Shown: positions 19,114 to 27,689 of the stretch, piece after piece
Position numbering within the stretch: the stretch's first letter is position 1
How the letters are laid out: each line of letters opens with the position of its first letter
NCBI GenBank assembly: GCA_947178145.1
Contig: CAMWXE010000052.1
Location: 1 to 37,239, forward strand
DNA: 37,239 bases
From: an uncultured Lachnospiraceae bacterium
Lineage (GTDB): Bacteria > Bacillota > Clostridia > Lachnospirales > Lachnospiraceae
Direction: 5' to 3'
Translations under genes and position numbers: made by a program
Notes under the pieces: model-generated
The model's input: only the letters and a program-made list of their open reading frames with translations
What the model was told of the DNA's origin: nothing
Databases searched by the model: none

Positions 19114-20397
19114 ATGAATGACGAAAAGAAAAACAGAGAGAAAAGAAGACGCAGACGCCTGAAAAATCAGATTTTGGCTTATCTGATGCTGCTCATTATC
19201 ATTGCGCTGATAGTGGCAGCAGGATACTATGGTGTAAAATGCGTCATGAATTACATGAGTGATTACAGTGATAAGGTAAGCAGAGTGATAGAAGAGGCAG
19301 AATCCAGTTTGGCAGCGGAACAGGAGAGTGAGCCGTATATTGAGGAAGTGCAGAGCAGCAGTGTGCAGAATCATGAGGGTTTTTCGTCGCCTGTGGATAC
19401 AGACTTGCTTCATTCGCTGATTGAATCCCTGCTGAGTGATATGACGACAGAGGAGATGGTTGCAGGGCTGTTCATCGTATCGCCGGAAGCCATCACAGGT
19501 GTTGGGACGGCAGTGCAGGCAGAGGAAGGCACGAAAGCGGCAATCATGGAGAATCCAGTAGGAGGACTTGTATATGCGCCAAAAAATTTTAGCTCGTCAG
19601 AACAATTCACCACGATGATTACCAATACAAGAAGTTATGCCAAATATCCTTTATTTACGATTGTGCAGGCTGAGTGTGGTACATCGGACTACGGATTGGA
19701 GACAACAGCCAAAGCGTCAGAGCTTACAGATACTGACAGTGTTGTGCAGGTATATAAAACCATCGCATCCGGGCTTGCATCGTATGGTATCAATATGAAC
19801 CTTGCGCCAGTGGCAGAGATTGTGCCGGAGGAAGGAGAGCCATCACTCCAGGAAAGAACTTTTGGATCAGATGCCTCGGTGGCAGCACCGCTTGTGAATG
19901 CGGCAGTACAGGCACAGCAGGAAGTGGAAGTGAGCGCAGTTTTGCAAAAGTTTCCAGGCGCGGCAGCCGGATCAAAATCCCTGGAAGAACTCAAAAACAG
20001 CGAATTTGTTGTATATGATATGGCAATAAATAATGGTGTGGACTGTATCATGGTGTCGCATATACCAGTAAACAGTGTAACAGGTGATGAAACGCCATCT
20101 TCTTTGTCATCAGTTATGATCAATGATGTGCTCAGAAATACACTGGGGTTTAATGGAGTGGTAATGACAGATGCACTTGACGACAGTGCCATCACTGGCA
20201 GCTATAACTCTGCTGAGGCTGCTGTGGCCGCTATACAGGCTGGCGCGGATCTTCTCTTATCACCTGAAAATTACCAGGAGGCATATGAGGGGGTTTTACA
20301 GGCAGTCACAGACGGTACGATTACGAAGGAGCGTATTCATGACTCGCTCTATCGGATATATAGTGTTAAATACAAAAATGTAATAGATACGTTATAA
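19114..20397 (+). CDS. Membrane-anchored GH3 (NagZ-like) protein, catalytic site altered
   Basis: A 427-residue protein: strongly basic N-terminus (RRRRR near residues 11-15), one transmembrane helix (about 19-44), an acidic Ser/Glu linker (50-95), then a family 3 glycoside hydrolase N-terminal barrel. The usual nucleophile region is kept as GVVMTDALDD (Asp near 353). However, the conserved KHFPGHG segment that precedes the Asp-His acid/base loop of NagZ is here KFPGAAAGS, lacking both histidines, and I see no DSH triad after it. So it may be a glycan-binding or altered enzyme rather than an active beta-N-acetylglucosaminidase. It starts 3 nt after glyA without a clear SD, suggesting translational coupling. 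Confidence 0.82.
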   Translation: MNDEKKNREKRRRRRLKNQILAYLMLLIIIALIVAAGYYGVKCVMNYMSDYSDKVSRVIEEAESSLAAEQESEPYIEEVQSSSVQNHEGFSSPVDTDLLHSLIESLLSDMTTEEMVAGLFIVSPEAITGVGTAVQAEEGTKAAIMENPVGGLVYAPKNFSSSEQFTTMITNTRSYAKYPLFTIVQAECGTSDYGLETTAKASELTDTDSVVQVYKTIASGLASYGINMNLAPVAEIVPEEGEPSLQERTFGSDASVAAPLVNAAVQAQQEVEVSAVLQKFPGAAAGSKSLEELKNSEFVVYDMAINNGVDCIMVSHIPVNSVTGDETPSSLSSVMINDVLRNTLGFNGVVMTDALDDSAITGSYNSAEAAVAAIQAGADLLLSPENYQEAYEGVLQAVTDGTITKERIHDSLYRIYSVKYKNVIDTL

Positions 20398-20403
20398 AAA
20401 TAG

Positions 20404-20432
20404 TTGACAAACGATCGGCAGTGTAGTATAAT
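20404..20432 (+). promoter_or_regulatory. Consensus promoter of tRNA-Gly
   Basis: A perfect TTGACA (20404-20409), 17 bp and a perfect TATAAT (20427-20432). The predicted start is near 20439, about 30 nt before the mature tRNA. Confidence 0.85.
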
Positions 20433-20468
20433 ATATCTTGTTCGTAAGGAAATGCGAACAAGATATAT
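20431..20468. repeat. 14-bp perfect inverted repeat over the tRNA-Gly start site
   Basis: Arms 20431-20444 and 20455-20468 are perfect reverse complements (ATATATCTTGTTCG and its complement) around a 10-nt spacer. The left arm overlaps the end of the -10 box and the predicted start, so only part of the stem would be in the RNA. Confidence 0.8.
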
Positions 20469-20470
20469 AT

Positions 20471-20543
20471 GCGATAGTGGCGTAGTTGGTAACGCGCGAC
20501 CTTGCCAAGGTCGAGACCGCGGGTTCGAGCCCCGTCTATCGCT
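20471..20543 (+). tRNA. tRNA-Gly (anticodon GCC)
   Basis: A 73-nt cloverleaf. Acceptor stem GCGATAG/CTATCGC (20471-20477 with 20536-20542), anticodon stem CGACC/GGTCG around loop TTGCCAA with anticodon GCC at 20504-20506, and a T arm with GGTTCGAGCC. The discriminator is U, and CCA is not encoded. It reads GGC and GGU. It has its own consensus promoter and terminator, and it is not part of a tRNA cluster. Confidence 0.95.
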
Positions 20544-20547
20544 TTAT

Positions 20548-20595
20548 AAAAGCTTATAACTGCAAGGTCTCAAGGCAGTTATAAGCTTTTGTTTT
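20548..20595 (+). terminator. Terminator of tRNA-Gly
   Basis: A perfect 16-bp stem (20548-20563 with 20575-20590), 11-nt loop, followed by GTTTTT. Confidence 0.88.
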
Positions 20596-20642
20596 TGGTG
20601 GAAATATTTTGTTTCAATCAGAAGGGGAAAGGAAATGGGAAG

Positions 20643-22310
20643 ATGGATAATTCAGAATTGACGAAGCGGCCAGTGTATATTGTTGGACATAAGAATCCTG
20701 ATACCGATTCAATCTGTTCTGCGATTGCATATGCATATCTGAAAAATCAATGTGACAGTACCAACGAGTATGTACCAGCAAGAGCAGGGCAGGTAAATCA
20801 GGAGACACAATATGTACTTAATGCCTTTCATACAGATCCGCCTGTCTATCTCCACGATGTTATGACCGATGTCAGGGATATCGATATGAATGATGTGGAG
20901 GGCGTTACAGAGGATGTATCGCTCAAAAAAGCATGGCATCTGATGCGGGACAGAGGGGATGTCACAGTACCTGTTATCGCACAGAAAAAATTGACAGGTA
21001 TTATCACAATCGGTGACATTGCCAATGCGTATATGGATGTGTATGACAATGGAATCCTGTCAAGGGCCAGAACGTCCTACAAAAATATTTTAGAGACGCT
21101 GGATGCAGAAATGATTGTGGGAGATGCGAGCGGCTGTTTTGAGAGTGGGGAAGTGGTCATAGCGACAGCAAACCCGGATGTGCTGGAGGATTACATACAC
21201 CCTGGAGACATGATTCTCCTCGGAAACCGATATGAGACACAGCTGTGTGCGATTGAGATGGGGGCTTCCTGCGTCGTGGTCACGATGGGGGCAAAGATTT
21301 CAAAGACCATACAGATATTTGCCAAAGAGCACAACTGTATCCTGATTAGTACGCCATATGATACGGCGACCGTTGCGAGGCTGATCAACCAGAGTATGCC
21401 AATTGGTTATTTTATGAGGCGCGATAAGCTGACTACTTTTAAGATTACAGACAAGACGGAGAGCATCAAGGCGATTATGAAAAAGAAACGGTATCATGAT
21501 TTCCCGGTGCTTGATGAGGAGGAGAACTATATCGGTATGGTTTCCCGCCGTACATTATTAAATCTGCGCAAGAAACAGCTGATTTTAGTTGACCACAACG
21601 AACTTTCACAGACGGTTGACGGGATTGAGGCAGCAGATATTTTGGAGATTATAGACCACCACAGAATCGGTACGCTGGAAACTGTTTCACCAGTATTTTT
21701 CAGAAATCAGCCACTTGGCTGCACAGCGACGATTATCTATCAGATGTATCAGGAAAAAGGAATTGAAATTCCGAAGAATATAGCAGGTCTGATGATGTCT
21801 GCAATTATTTCTGACACGCTGATGTTTCATTCACCGACAGTCACCGAGGTGGATAAGGCTGCGGCGGAGAAACTTTCTGAGATATGCGAAGTGGAGATTG
21901 AGGAGTTTGCGATTGATATGTTTGGTGCGGGCAGCAATCTGGGCGATAAGACCGCGGAGGAGATCTTTAATCAGGATTATAAGAATTTCTCCGTGAATGG
22001 ATTTGCGTTCAGCGTGGGACAGATCAATTCAATGAACAGTATCGAGCTTGAGGAGATCAAGGAGAAGATAGAGCCTTATATCAAAGAACAGATGCCAGGT
22101 CTTCCCGTTGAGATGTGCTTCTTTATGCTGACCAATATTGTGTATGAAAAAACCGAACTCCTGTGCTTTGGCGAGAGGGCGAGAGAATTGGTCAGGACGG
22201 CATTCAAGCTGCCAAAGACACAGAAAAAGTTCGAATTGAAAAATCTTGTGTCGAGAAAGAAACAATTGATTCCGGCGTTTGTGTCTGTATTGCAGCAGTG
22301 GGAGAAATAA
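20643..22310 (+). CDS. ppaC: Manganese-dependent family II inorganic pyrophosphatase with CBS/DRTGG insert
   Basis: A 555-residue DHH-family enzyme that hydrolyses PPi to phosphate and drives biosynthetic reactions. HKNPDTDS (His16, Asp20, Asp22) and DHH (near 337-339) are the metal-binding motifs; the DHHA2 domain follows at the C-terminus. A regulatory insert of about 240 residues lies between them: CBS repeat, DRTGG domain, CBS repeat. CBS-PPases of clostridia bind AMP, ADP or diadenosine polyphosphates there. The frame is open upstream to 20589; I chose ATG 20643 because GGGGAAAGGA precedes it and the HKN motif then starts at the family position. A terminator follows. Confidence 0.93.
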   Translation: MDNSELTKRPVYIVGHKNPDTDSICSAIAYAYLKNQCDSTNEYVPARAGQVNQETQYVLNAFHTDPPVYLHDVMTDVRDIDMNDVEGVTEDVSLKKAWHLMRDRGDVTVPVIAQKKLTGIITIGDIANAYMDVYDNGILSRARTSYKNILETLDAEMIVGDASGCFESGEVVIATANPDVLEDYIHPGDMILLGNRYETQLCAIEMGASCVVVTMGAKISKTIQIFAKEHNCILISTPYDTATVARLINQSMPIGYFMRRDKLTTFKITDKTESIKAIMKKKRYHDFPVLDEEENYIGMVSRRTLLNLRKKQLILVDHNELSQTVDGIEAADILEIIDHHRIGTLETVSPVFFRNQPLGCTATIIYQMYQEKGIEIPKNIAGLMMSAIISDTLMFHSPTVTEVDKAAAEKLSEICEVEIEEFAIDMFGAGSNLGDKTAEEIFNQDYKNFSVNGFAFSVGQINSMNSIELEEIKEKIEPYIKEQMPGLPVEMCFFMLTNIVYEKTELLCFGERARELVRTAFKLPKTQKKFELKNLVSRKKQLIPAFVSVLQQWEK

Positions 22311-22321
22311 TAGAAAGTGAT

Positions 22322-22357
22322 AAAAATGCCACAAGAGGTAAATTCTGTGGCATTTTT
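22322..22357 (+). terminator. Terminator of the pyrophosphatase gene
   Basis: A perfect 12-bp stem AAAAATGCCACA/TGTGGCATTTTT with a 12-nt loop, 12 nt after the stop codon. Confidence 0.85.
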
Positions 22358-22449
22358 ATATTTGAATAAAGTTTCTTTGAATAAAATAGAAAATGGATAA
22401 TTCTCTTCTATAAAGGAGATTCCAGAGAGAGGAGAAAAAGAAGGTTAAT

Positions 22450-24195
22450 ATGAAAAAATTTTTGGAAAATATAGATAAAAGAGTTGTCGCTGTTTTAGGC
22501 GGAATGATAGTGATGGCAGCAGGAATTCCGTATCTGCTGCTTGGGGAAAATGTGGTAGTCAATTTCCACGATCAGCTAGATGGTGAAATTCTTGGATATA
22601 TCTTGCATGCAAAATATCTTTTTACTGGAGTGGACAGTTATCCAGAGATGATGAATGGCATCTCCAAAAACGGTTTTTTTCCACCTTCGCCACTGTGGAT
22701 TCTGTTTTATAAGATATTGCCGCCTGTTGTGGCATATGATTTTTGCCAAATTTTTTGTATGCTGACTGCCTATTTGGGAATGTATATATGTCTGGAAAGG
22801 CTGGTGGAAAACTCCTATATAGCTGTTTTTTGTGCAATATTATTTGCCTATCTTCCTCTTTTTTCAGTCTATGGACTTTGTCAGTATGGGCAGCCGCTTT
22901 TATTTTATGCCTTTTATTTGTTATATACCGGAAAACACAGATTGTGCGCATTGGGAGTTGTCGTTTTGTATGCGTTCACATCCTCCCTTGTACTTGTAGG
23001 ATATGCAGTGCTGGGCTTTTGCGGCTTATATTTGCTGTGGCTTCTGTGCAAACGCAGATTGTGGGATCACAAGTGGTTTTTGATGGGATGGATCGCGCTG
23101 CTTTGCTGCTATGTCGCAGTGAATTATGAATTACTTTTACAAATCTTTGGGGTTGGCAGGCAGAGGAAAAGTCATAAGGAAATTATTCTGCGCAGTGGGA
23201 AAAACATATTAAAATCATTTTGTACTGTGTTTTACAAAGGGACACTCCACACGCCAACCCATCAGCAGGTCATTGTGCTGTTTTCTGTGGTTGTTCTTCT
23301 TGTCGGCTTGATTTTATATAAGCAGCTGGATGGCCGAAAGCTTGTGGCGTATCATTTCCTGGTGAGTGGATTTTGTTTTAATATATTTTGTGCGTTGTTT
23401 TACGCTTTATATCAGTCGGAGTTCGTCGCGCAGTGGCGCAACCAGATTGGTGGAGTGGTCAAGGAATTTCAGATTGATCGAATATATTGGCTTTCTGTTT
23501 CTGTGTGGTATATTCTTCTGGGACTTAGCTTGTATTTGGCTTGGGAATGGATTGGCCAGTGGCGGGAGGAGAGAAATCGTATTGCCACAACAGTTGGCAT
23601 TGTCTGTATGATGCTTGCCTTGTGCGCTTCTGCAGCCACCACATTCTATTATAGCGACTTGAACAAAAATCTGCACAGACTGCGGCTGGGGGAAGCATAC
23701 AAACAAATGACATGGAGAGATTTCTATGCTCCAGATGTTTTCTCGCAGATTGATAATTTTATAGGACGGGAAAAATCATCTTATCGAACGCTCAGTTTTG
23801 GGATATGTCCTGCAGCGCCACTCTACAATGGTTTTTATTGTCTGGATGGATATTCCAATAATTATGATTTGTCTTATCTGTATCAGTTTCGGAAAATTAT
23901 CGAGGGAGAACTCAGGAAAGATGCGTCCCTAAAACAATATTATGATGCGTGGGGCTGTCGATGTTATGTGCTTAGTGCGGAGCTCGGCATTAACAATTAT
24001 CTGATTGCGAAGGGCAGCAATACAGCTATTCATGAACTTTCCATCAATGTGGTATGTGCGAAAGAAATGGGTGCGAAATATCTCTTTTCTGCACTCAGGA
24101 TTCCCAATGCACAGGAATTGGGAATCAAACTGATGCGTGAAGAACCTTTTGAGACAGCAGATAGTTATTATTCCATTTATTTATATGAATTGTAA
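22450..24195 (+). CDS. Polytopic membrane protein, DUF6044-like
   Basis: A 581-residue protein with about ten to eleven hydrophobic segments between residues 13 and 400 and a large C-terminal domain (about 415-581), predicted to be outside. NFHDQLDGEI near residue 37 resembles the Asp-containing first extracellular loop of GT-C glycosyltransferases and YfhO-like proteins, which use lipid-linked sugars. From memory it fits the DUF6044 family; its reaction is not known to me. It is rich in Leu, Cys, Tyr and Trp. SD AGAAGG lies 6 nt before the ATG. It has no obvious promoter or partner and could be a glycan-modifying transferase. Confidence 0.8.
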   Translation: MKKFLENIDKRVVAVLGGMIVMAAGIPYLLLGENVVVNFHDQLDGEILGYILHAKYLFTGVDSYPEMMNGISKNGFFPPSPLWILFYKILPPVVAYDFCQIFCMLTAYLGMYICLERLVENSYIAVFCAILFAYLPLFSVYGLCQYGQPLLFYAFYLLYTGKHRLCALGVVVLYAFTSSLVLVGYAVLGFCGLYLLWLLCKRRLWDHKWFLMGWIALLCCYVAVNYELLLQIFGVGRQRKSHKEIILRSGKNILKSFCTVFYKGTLHTPTHQQVIVLFSVVVLLVGLILYKQLDGRKLVAYHFLVSGFCFNIFCALFYALYQSEFVAQWRNQIGGVVKEFQIDRIYWLSVSVWYILLGLSLYLAWEWIGQWREERNRIATTVGIVCMMLALCASAATTFYYSDLNKNLHRLRLGEAYKQMTWRDFYAPDVFSQIDNFIGREKSSYRTLSFGICPAAPLYNGFYCLDGYSNNYDLSYLYQFRKIIEGELRKDASLKQYYDAWGCRCYVLSAELGINNYLIAKGSNTAIHELSINVVCAKEMGAKYLFSALRIPNAQELGIKLMREEPFETADSYYSIYLYEL

Positions 24196-24251
24196 AGGAC
24201 TGATTGCTGAATGATATTTTTATGAAGCTTTGCCAATATTTTAAGCAGAGT

Positions 24252-24290
24252 AAAAAAATTCCCTGGAACACATAATTGAATTCCAGGGAG
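24252..24290 (-). terminator. Terminator of tRNA-Leu
   Basis: On the minus strand a 10-bp stem (24281-24290 with 24259-24268, one G-U pair) is followed by seven T residues (24252-24258). It lies 12 nt beyond the tRNA-Leu 3' end. The same hairpin may help stop the upstream plus-strand gene. Confidence 0.8.
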
Positions 24291-24302
24291 TTTAGATATT
24301 AC

Positions 24303-24386
24303 TGCGGAAGATGGGACTTGAACCCACACGTCGTTACCGACACAAGATCCTTAGTCTTGCCTGTCTGCCAATTCCAGCACTTCCGC
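24303..24386 (-). tRNA. tRNA-Leu (anticodon AAG)
   Basis: An 84-nt class II tRNA. Acceptor GCGGAAG/CTTCCGC, D stem CTG/CAG, anticodon stem CAAGA/TCTTG around loop CTAAGGA giving anticodon AAG, a long variable arm GTCG-GTAA-CGAC and a T arm with GTTCAAGTC; discriminator A, CCA not encoded. A at position 34 is uncommon in bacteria outside tRNA-Arg(ACG), and if deaminated to inosine by a TadA-type enzyme it would read CUU, CUC and CUA. The long variable arm confirms a leucine identity rather than a misread gene. Confidence 0.93.
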
Positions 24387-24444
24387 ATTTGGTATATAGC
24401 AATAATCGACAATCAAAAATGATTGGTGACCATTCGCAAGATAT

Positions 24445-24473
24445 ATGATATCACTACACCTCTGACTTGTCAA
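24445..24473 (-). promoter_or_regulatory. Promoter of tRNA-Leu
   Basis: On the minus strand TTGACA (24468-24473) and TATCAT (24445-24450), 17 bp apart. A small hairpin CAATCA/TGATTG (24410-24415 with 24420-24425) lies in the leader before the mature tRNA. Confidence 0.75.
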
Positions 24474-24528
24474 CAGATTTTTTGCAAATATTTAAATTTT
24501 TAAAATTAAGGAAATTGCACTGATTTGA

Positions 24529-24557
24529 TTGACAGGATGCGCTGATTGTGGTATTAT
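24529..24557 (+). promoter_or_regulatory. Promoter of tRNA-Thr
   Basis: TTGACA (24529-24534) and TATTAT (24552-24557), 17 bp apart, 34 bp before the mature tRNA. It fires away from the tRNA-Leu promoter. Confidence 0.78.
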
Positions 24558-24591
24558 ATTTTTCGGTAATGACAATTGAAGAATTGCACTT

Positions 24592-24664
24592 GCTGCTATA
24601 GCACAGTCGGTAGTGCGCAACATTGGTAGTGTTGAGGTCACCGGTTCGATTCCGGTTAGCAGCT
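24592..24664 (+). tRNA. tRNA-Thr (anticodon GGT)
   Basis: A 73-nt cloverleaf: acceptor GCTGCTA/TAGCAGC (24592-24598 with 24657-24663), D stem GCAC/GTGC, anticodon stem CAACA/TGTTG around loop TTGGTAG with anticodon GGT, T stem ACCGG/CCGGT, discriminator U. It reads ACC and ACU. CCA is not encoded. It is followed at once by a terminator. Confidence 0.93.
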
Positions 24665-24665
24665 T

Positions 24666-24698
24666 AAAAAAGAATATCCTTTCGGATATTCTTTTTTT
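24666..24698. terminator. Bidirectional terminator, tRNA-Thr versus PBP gene
   Basis: A perfect 14-bp stem AAAAAAGAATATCC/GGATATTCTTTTTT with loop TTTC, 2 nt after the tRNA and 10 nt from the minus-strand stop codon. Confidence 0.9.
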
Positions 24699-24708
24699 AT
24701 CGTGCTGG

Positions 24709-27378
24709 TTAATCTGTATCAGATACTGGTTCTGTAGGTGCTACAGGAGTTGGAGGTGCTGCAGTAGCGTCACCAGCTCGTTGCTGCATTTCGAATATTT
24801 GCATCTGCAGAACTTCCTGTGCATTTGGCGCTGTCATAAAAGTACTGTCATGAGGACATAATTGTGTGTTTTCAGTAGTTTCCGTTTCTGGCAGACTCGT
24901 GAGAGCAGAGGCGAGATTATTGTCTTGGAGTCGCGCAGGAATCTGTTCAATGATAGATGCCTGCTTGAAAGGACATTCCTCAGTAGCCGTAAGCCCGCAG
25001 TACATACAAGTATTTGAAAAATAATGCACATCACAGTATTCTGTGGGAACAGTACCCTCTGCAAAATATTCCGTCTTGACACAACCCTCGCTATCACACA
25101 CACCCGCGATGGGGAGTTTACCCGATTTGGAACAAATCGAAGCTGTGACAATACCGTTTGCCATAGGAAATGACTTATATTCGAGGTCTGCATGGATTCT
25201 TGACATGACAGCCTTCCACATGGTCTTAGACAGATTTTTCTCCGCTGAGGTCGTCATGCTTACATTGTTGTCATAGCCAGTCCATGTTGTGGCGGTGTAG
25301 TATGGTGTAAAACCAGAGAACCATACATCCTTATAATCGGAGGTCGTGCCTGTCTTTCCTGCAATGGCCATGTTGCCGAAATTGACGGAGCCGCCAGTAC
25401 CTGTGGTGACAACATCTACCATGGCGCTTGTGAGCAGCCACGCAGTCGTTTGCTTGATCACTTGCGTGGACTCTGGTGCAGTGTTATCGATTAAAACATT
25501 TCCATCATGGTCGAGAATCTTTGTATATAATTTGGGTTTGATATAAGTCCCCTGATTGGCGATTGTGGCATAGGCAGCGTTTAATTCCAGATTGGTAACA
25601 CCGTCAGTGATGCCGCCAAGTGCGAGAGGCTGTCCGATATCGGACACAATAGTGCCATCTTTTTCAACACGCTTTTCGACCAGTGTTGTAAATCCAAAAT
25701 TCTGCAAATAATCAAATCCAAGCTGCGGAGAGATCTGTGTAAGTGTCTTAACGGCCACAACGTTTGCTGACTGTGCGATACCGTAACGAAGACTCAAAAG
25801 ACCCCGATAATTGCTTCCCCACCAGTTTCTTACGGGTCGTCCACCAGTATAGTTAAAGGGTGCGTCATTCTGCACGTCAGCAAGCGTCAGACCAGCGCTG
25901 TCAAGTGCAGGAGCATACGTTGAGACAACTTTAAATGTGGAGCCTGGCTGTCTGGTAGTATTAGTGGCCCTGTTGAGGGTGCGGCTTGCCTCTTTCGTGC
26001 CACGGCCGCCTACCAGGGCGACGATATATCCAGTGGACTGATCCTCGACAGTGATAGATACTTGCGGCTGTGGTGTCAGAGTGATACGCTCACTTTCCAC
26101 CTTGTCCCCTTCAGCCATCACATCATGTTTGTAAGCTTCGATGGCTTCGTATGCCTCATCCTGTGTGGCGTAGATCAGATTGAAGGATGCATTCTGCTCT
26201 CTGTAATGTGCTCGGAACATCTCAGTGCTGTGGTTTTCCTTTTCGCCGTTTGCTTTTTCGATGGTGAGCACATAGTTCAGATACCATTTGGTATTTTGGG
26301 GATAATTCTCCTCATTTTCGTACACTTCGTCACAGATTGCCTGAATGTCAGGGTCTTGTGTTGTGTAAATGCTCAAACCGCCGCTAAACAAAAGCCTGTG
26401 TGCCTGGGTTTCGTTGAATCCCTTTATTTCCATGAGATCTGCAATTACCTGCTCTGTAACCTCGTCTACAAAGTATGTATAGACGGAATTGATCTCGGTC
26501 TCCTCATTTACTGCTAAAATGCGGCTGTATACATCGTCAGCCATCGCCTGATCATACTCAGCCTGTGTGATATACCCCTGCTCTTTCATATTTTCAAGAA
26601 CAATATCACGTCTTGTCTTATTGGAATCAGGGTGAGAGATCGGATTGTATCTGGAAGGATTCGATGTGGTAGCAGCAATAACAGCACATTCCGAAAGTGT
26701 GAGCTGATATGGCTGTTTGTTAAAATAACGCAGAGCGGCAGCTTTAACTCCCAGAGTGTTTTGCCCCAGGTTGATTGTATTCATGTAGATTTCCAGTATT
26801 TGTTCCTTTGACATTTTCTTTTCCAGCTCAAGTGCAAGGTACTGTTCCTGAATCTTACGCTTTATCTTTTGAATTTCACTCTCATTGGTCCAATTGTCAA
26901 AGACATTGTTTTTGATGATTTGCTGCGTAATAGTGGATGCTCCCTGTGAGAGTTCTCTGTCGCGTAGTGCGATAAGACCAGCGCTCAAGATACGCTTGAT
27001 GTCGATGCCATTGTGTTCATAAAAACGTTGGTCCTCGATCGCGACAAAAGCATCGCAGAGGTACTGAGGAATTTTGTCAATTGTCTCAGAGCTTCTGTTA
27101 GAATTGGCGGCTACCAGCCTTGTCAATTCGTTGCCCTTAGCGTCATAGACAACCGTGGCAAAGCCCTGTGGAAGAACCGCCGCAGGATCCACGTCGGGCG
27201 CGCAGCTCAAGATTCCCTTGAACGCACCGATTCCAAAACACACACCGACAATCATCAGCGACAAGGTGCCAATCAGTATGATTTTAAGCATAGAGACAAA
27301 GAAAAATTTTTGGAATTTTATAGATTTTGAAGTAAGGGATTTTTGGACTTTTGCAACTCCTCTTTTCCCGTAATTCAT
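24709..27378 (-). CDS. Class A penicillin-binding protein (PBP1A-type)
   Basis: An 889-residue bifunctional enzyme that polymerises lipid II and cross-links peptidoglycan. After a basic cytoplasmic tail there is a transmembrane helix (about 30-52). The glycosyltransferase 51 domain has catalytic Glu115 in EDQRFYEHNG and GASTITQQ (146-153). The transpeptidase has GSTFK (Ser480 acylated, Lys483), SAN (537-539) and KTGT (675-678). After residue 745 comes a tail with seven cysteines (749, 761, 766, 782, 791, 794, 802), then a low-complexity Thr/Pro/Glu end. The start has an unusually long SD, GGAGGTGATCC, matching the 16S 3' end, 7 nt from its core to the ATG. Confidence 0.95.
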   Translation of the reverse strand: MNYGKRGVAKVQKSLTSKSIKFQKFFFVSMLKIILIGTLSLMIVGVCFGIGAFKGILSCAPDVDPAAVLPQGFATVVYDAKGNELTRLVAANSNRSSETIDKIPQYLCDAFVAIEDQRFYEHNGIDIKRILSAGLIALRDRELSQGASTITQQIIKNNVFDNWTNESEIQKIKRKIQEQYLALELEKKMSKEQILEIYMNTINLGQNTLGVKAAALRYFNKQPYQLTLSECAVIAATTSNPSRYNPISHPDSNKTRRDIVLENMKEQGYITQAEYDQAMADDVYSRILAVNEETEINSVYTYFVDEVTEQVIADLMEIKGFNETQAHRLLFSGGLSIYTTQDPDIQAICDEVYENEENYPQNTKWYLNYVLTIEKANGEKENHSTEMFRAHYREQNASFNLIYATQDEAYEAIEAYKHDVMAEGDKVESERITLTPQPQVSITVEDQSTGYIVALVGGRGTKEASRTLNRATNTTRQPGSTFKVVSTYAPALDSAGLTLADVQNDAPFNYTGGRPVRNWWGSNYRGLLSLRYGIAQSANVVAVKTLTQISPQLGFDYLQNFGFTTLVEKRVEKDGTIVSDIGQPLALGGITDGVTNLELNAAYATIANQGTYIKPKLYTKILDHDGNVLIDNTAPESTQVIKQTTAWLLTSAMVDVVTTGTGGSVNFGNMAIAGKTGTTSDYKDVWFSGFTPYYTATTWTGYDNNVSMTTSAEKNLSKTMWKAVMSRIHADLEYKSFPMANGIVTASICSKSGKLPIAGVCDSEGCVKTEYFAEGTVPTEYCDVHYFSNTCMYCGLTATEECPFKQASIIEQIPARLQDNNLASALTSLPETETTENTQLCPHDSTFMTAPNAQEVLQMQIFEMQQRAGDATAAPPTPVAPTEPVSDTD

Positions 27379-27379
27379 A

Positions 27380-27390
27380 GGATCACCTCC
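27380..27390 (-). promoter_or_regulatory. Extended Shine-Dalgarno of the PBP gene
   Basis: On the minus strand, GGAGGTGATCC is an 11-base match to the 16S anti-SD region. It abuts the start codon, leaving 7 nt between the GGAGG core and ATG, and so firmly fixes the start at 27378. Confidence 0.8.
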
Positions 27391-27689
27391 GTAAAATGTT
27401 GTATTATATGAAATTTCATTCTACTCATTATAACAAATTACTATGTGCAAATAAAGGATTTTTTTGAGAGTTTACATAGAATTTATATATTTGCTGCTAG
27501 CTATATGTCCATCGAAGTAGAGGTACTTATGTAAAAAGCTACTGTTCAGACAGGGCTCTTCGAGCCACGTGAAAAAACATTCCAGTAACAAAAAACAAGA
27601 TAATAATAGTTTATCCGATAGTTTACTTTTTATACAGACTTGAGTTATGATAGAGTGAGATTGTGTAAAATTTGTAGAGGGGGGCCGAC
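27391..27689. other. Divergent intergenic region, PBP and YigZ-like genes
   Basis: About 300 bp, AT-rich. For the PBP gene, a minus-strand TATAAT (27427-27432) has a poor -35 17 bp away (27450-27455). For the plus-strand gene, TTTACT (27622-27627) and TATGAT (27646-27651) with an 18-bp spacer are a weak candidate. A small GC-rich hairpin GGCTC-TTC-GAGCC lies at 27554-27566. No gene is visible. Confidence 0.5.

Noticed and set aside
26062..26517. A 151-codon plus-strand reading frame
   Set aside because: It lies entirely inside the PBP gene on the other strand, has no SD and no family signal; a shadow frame.
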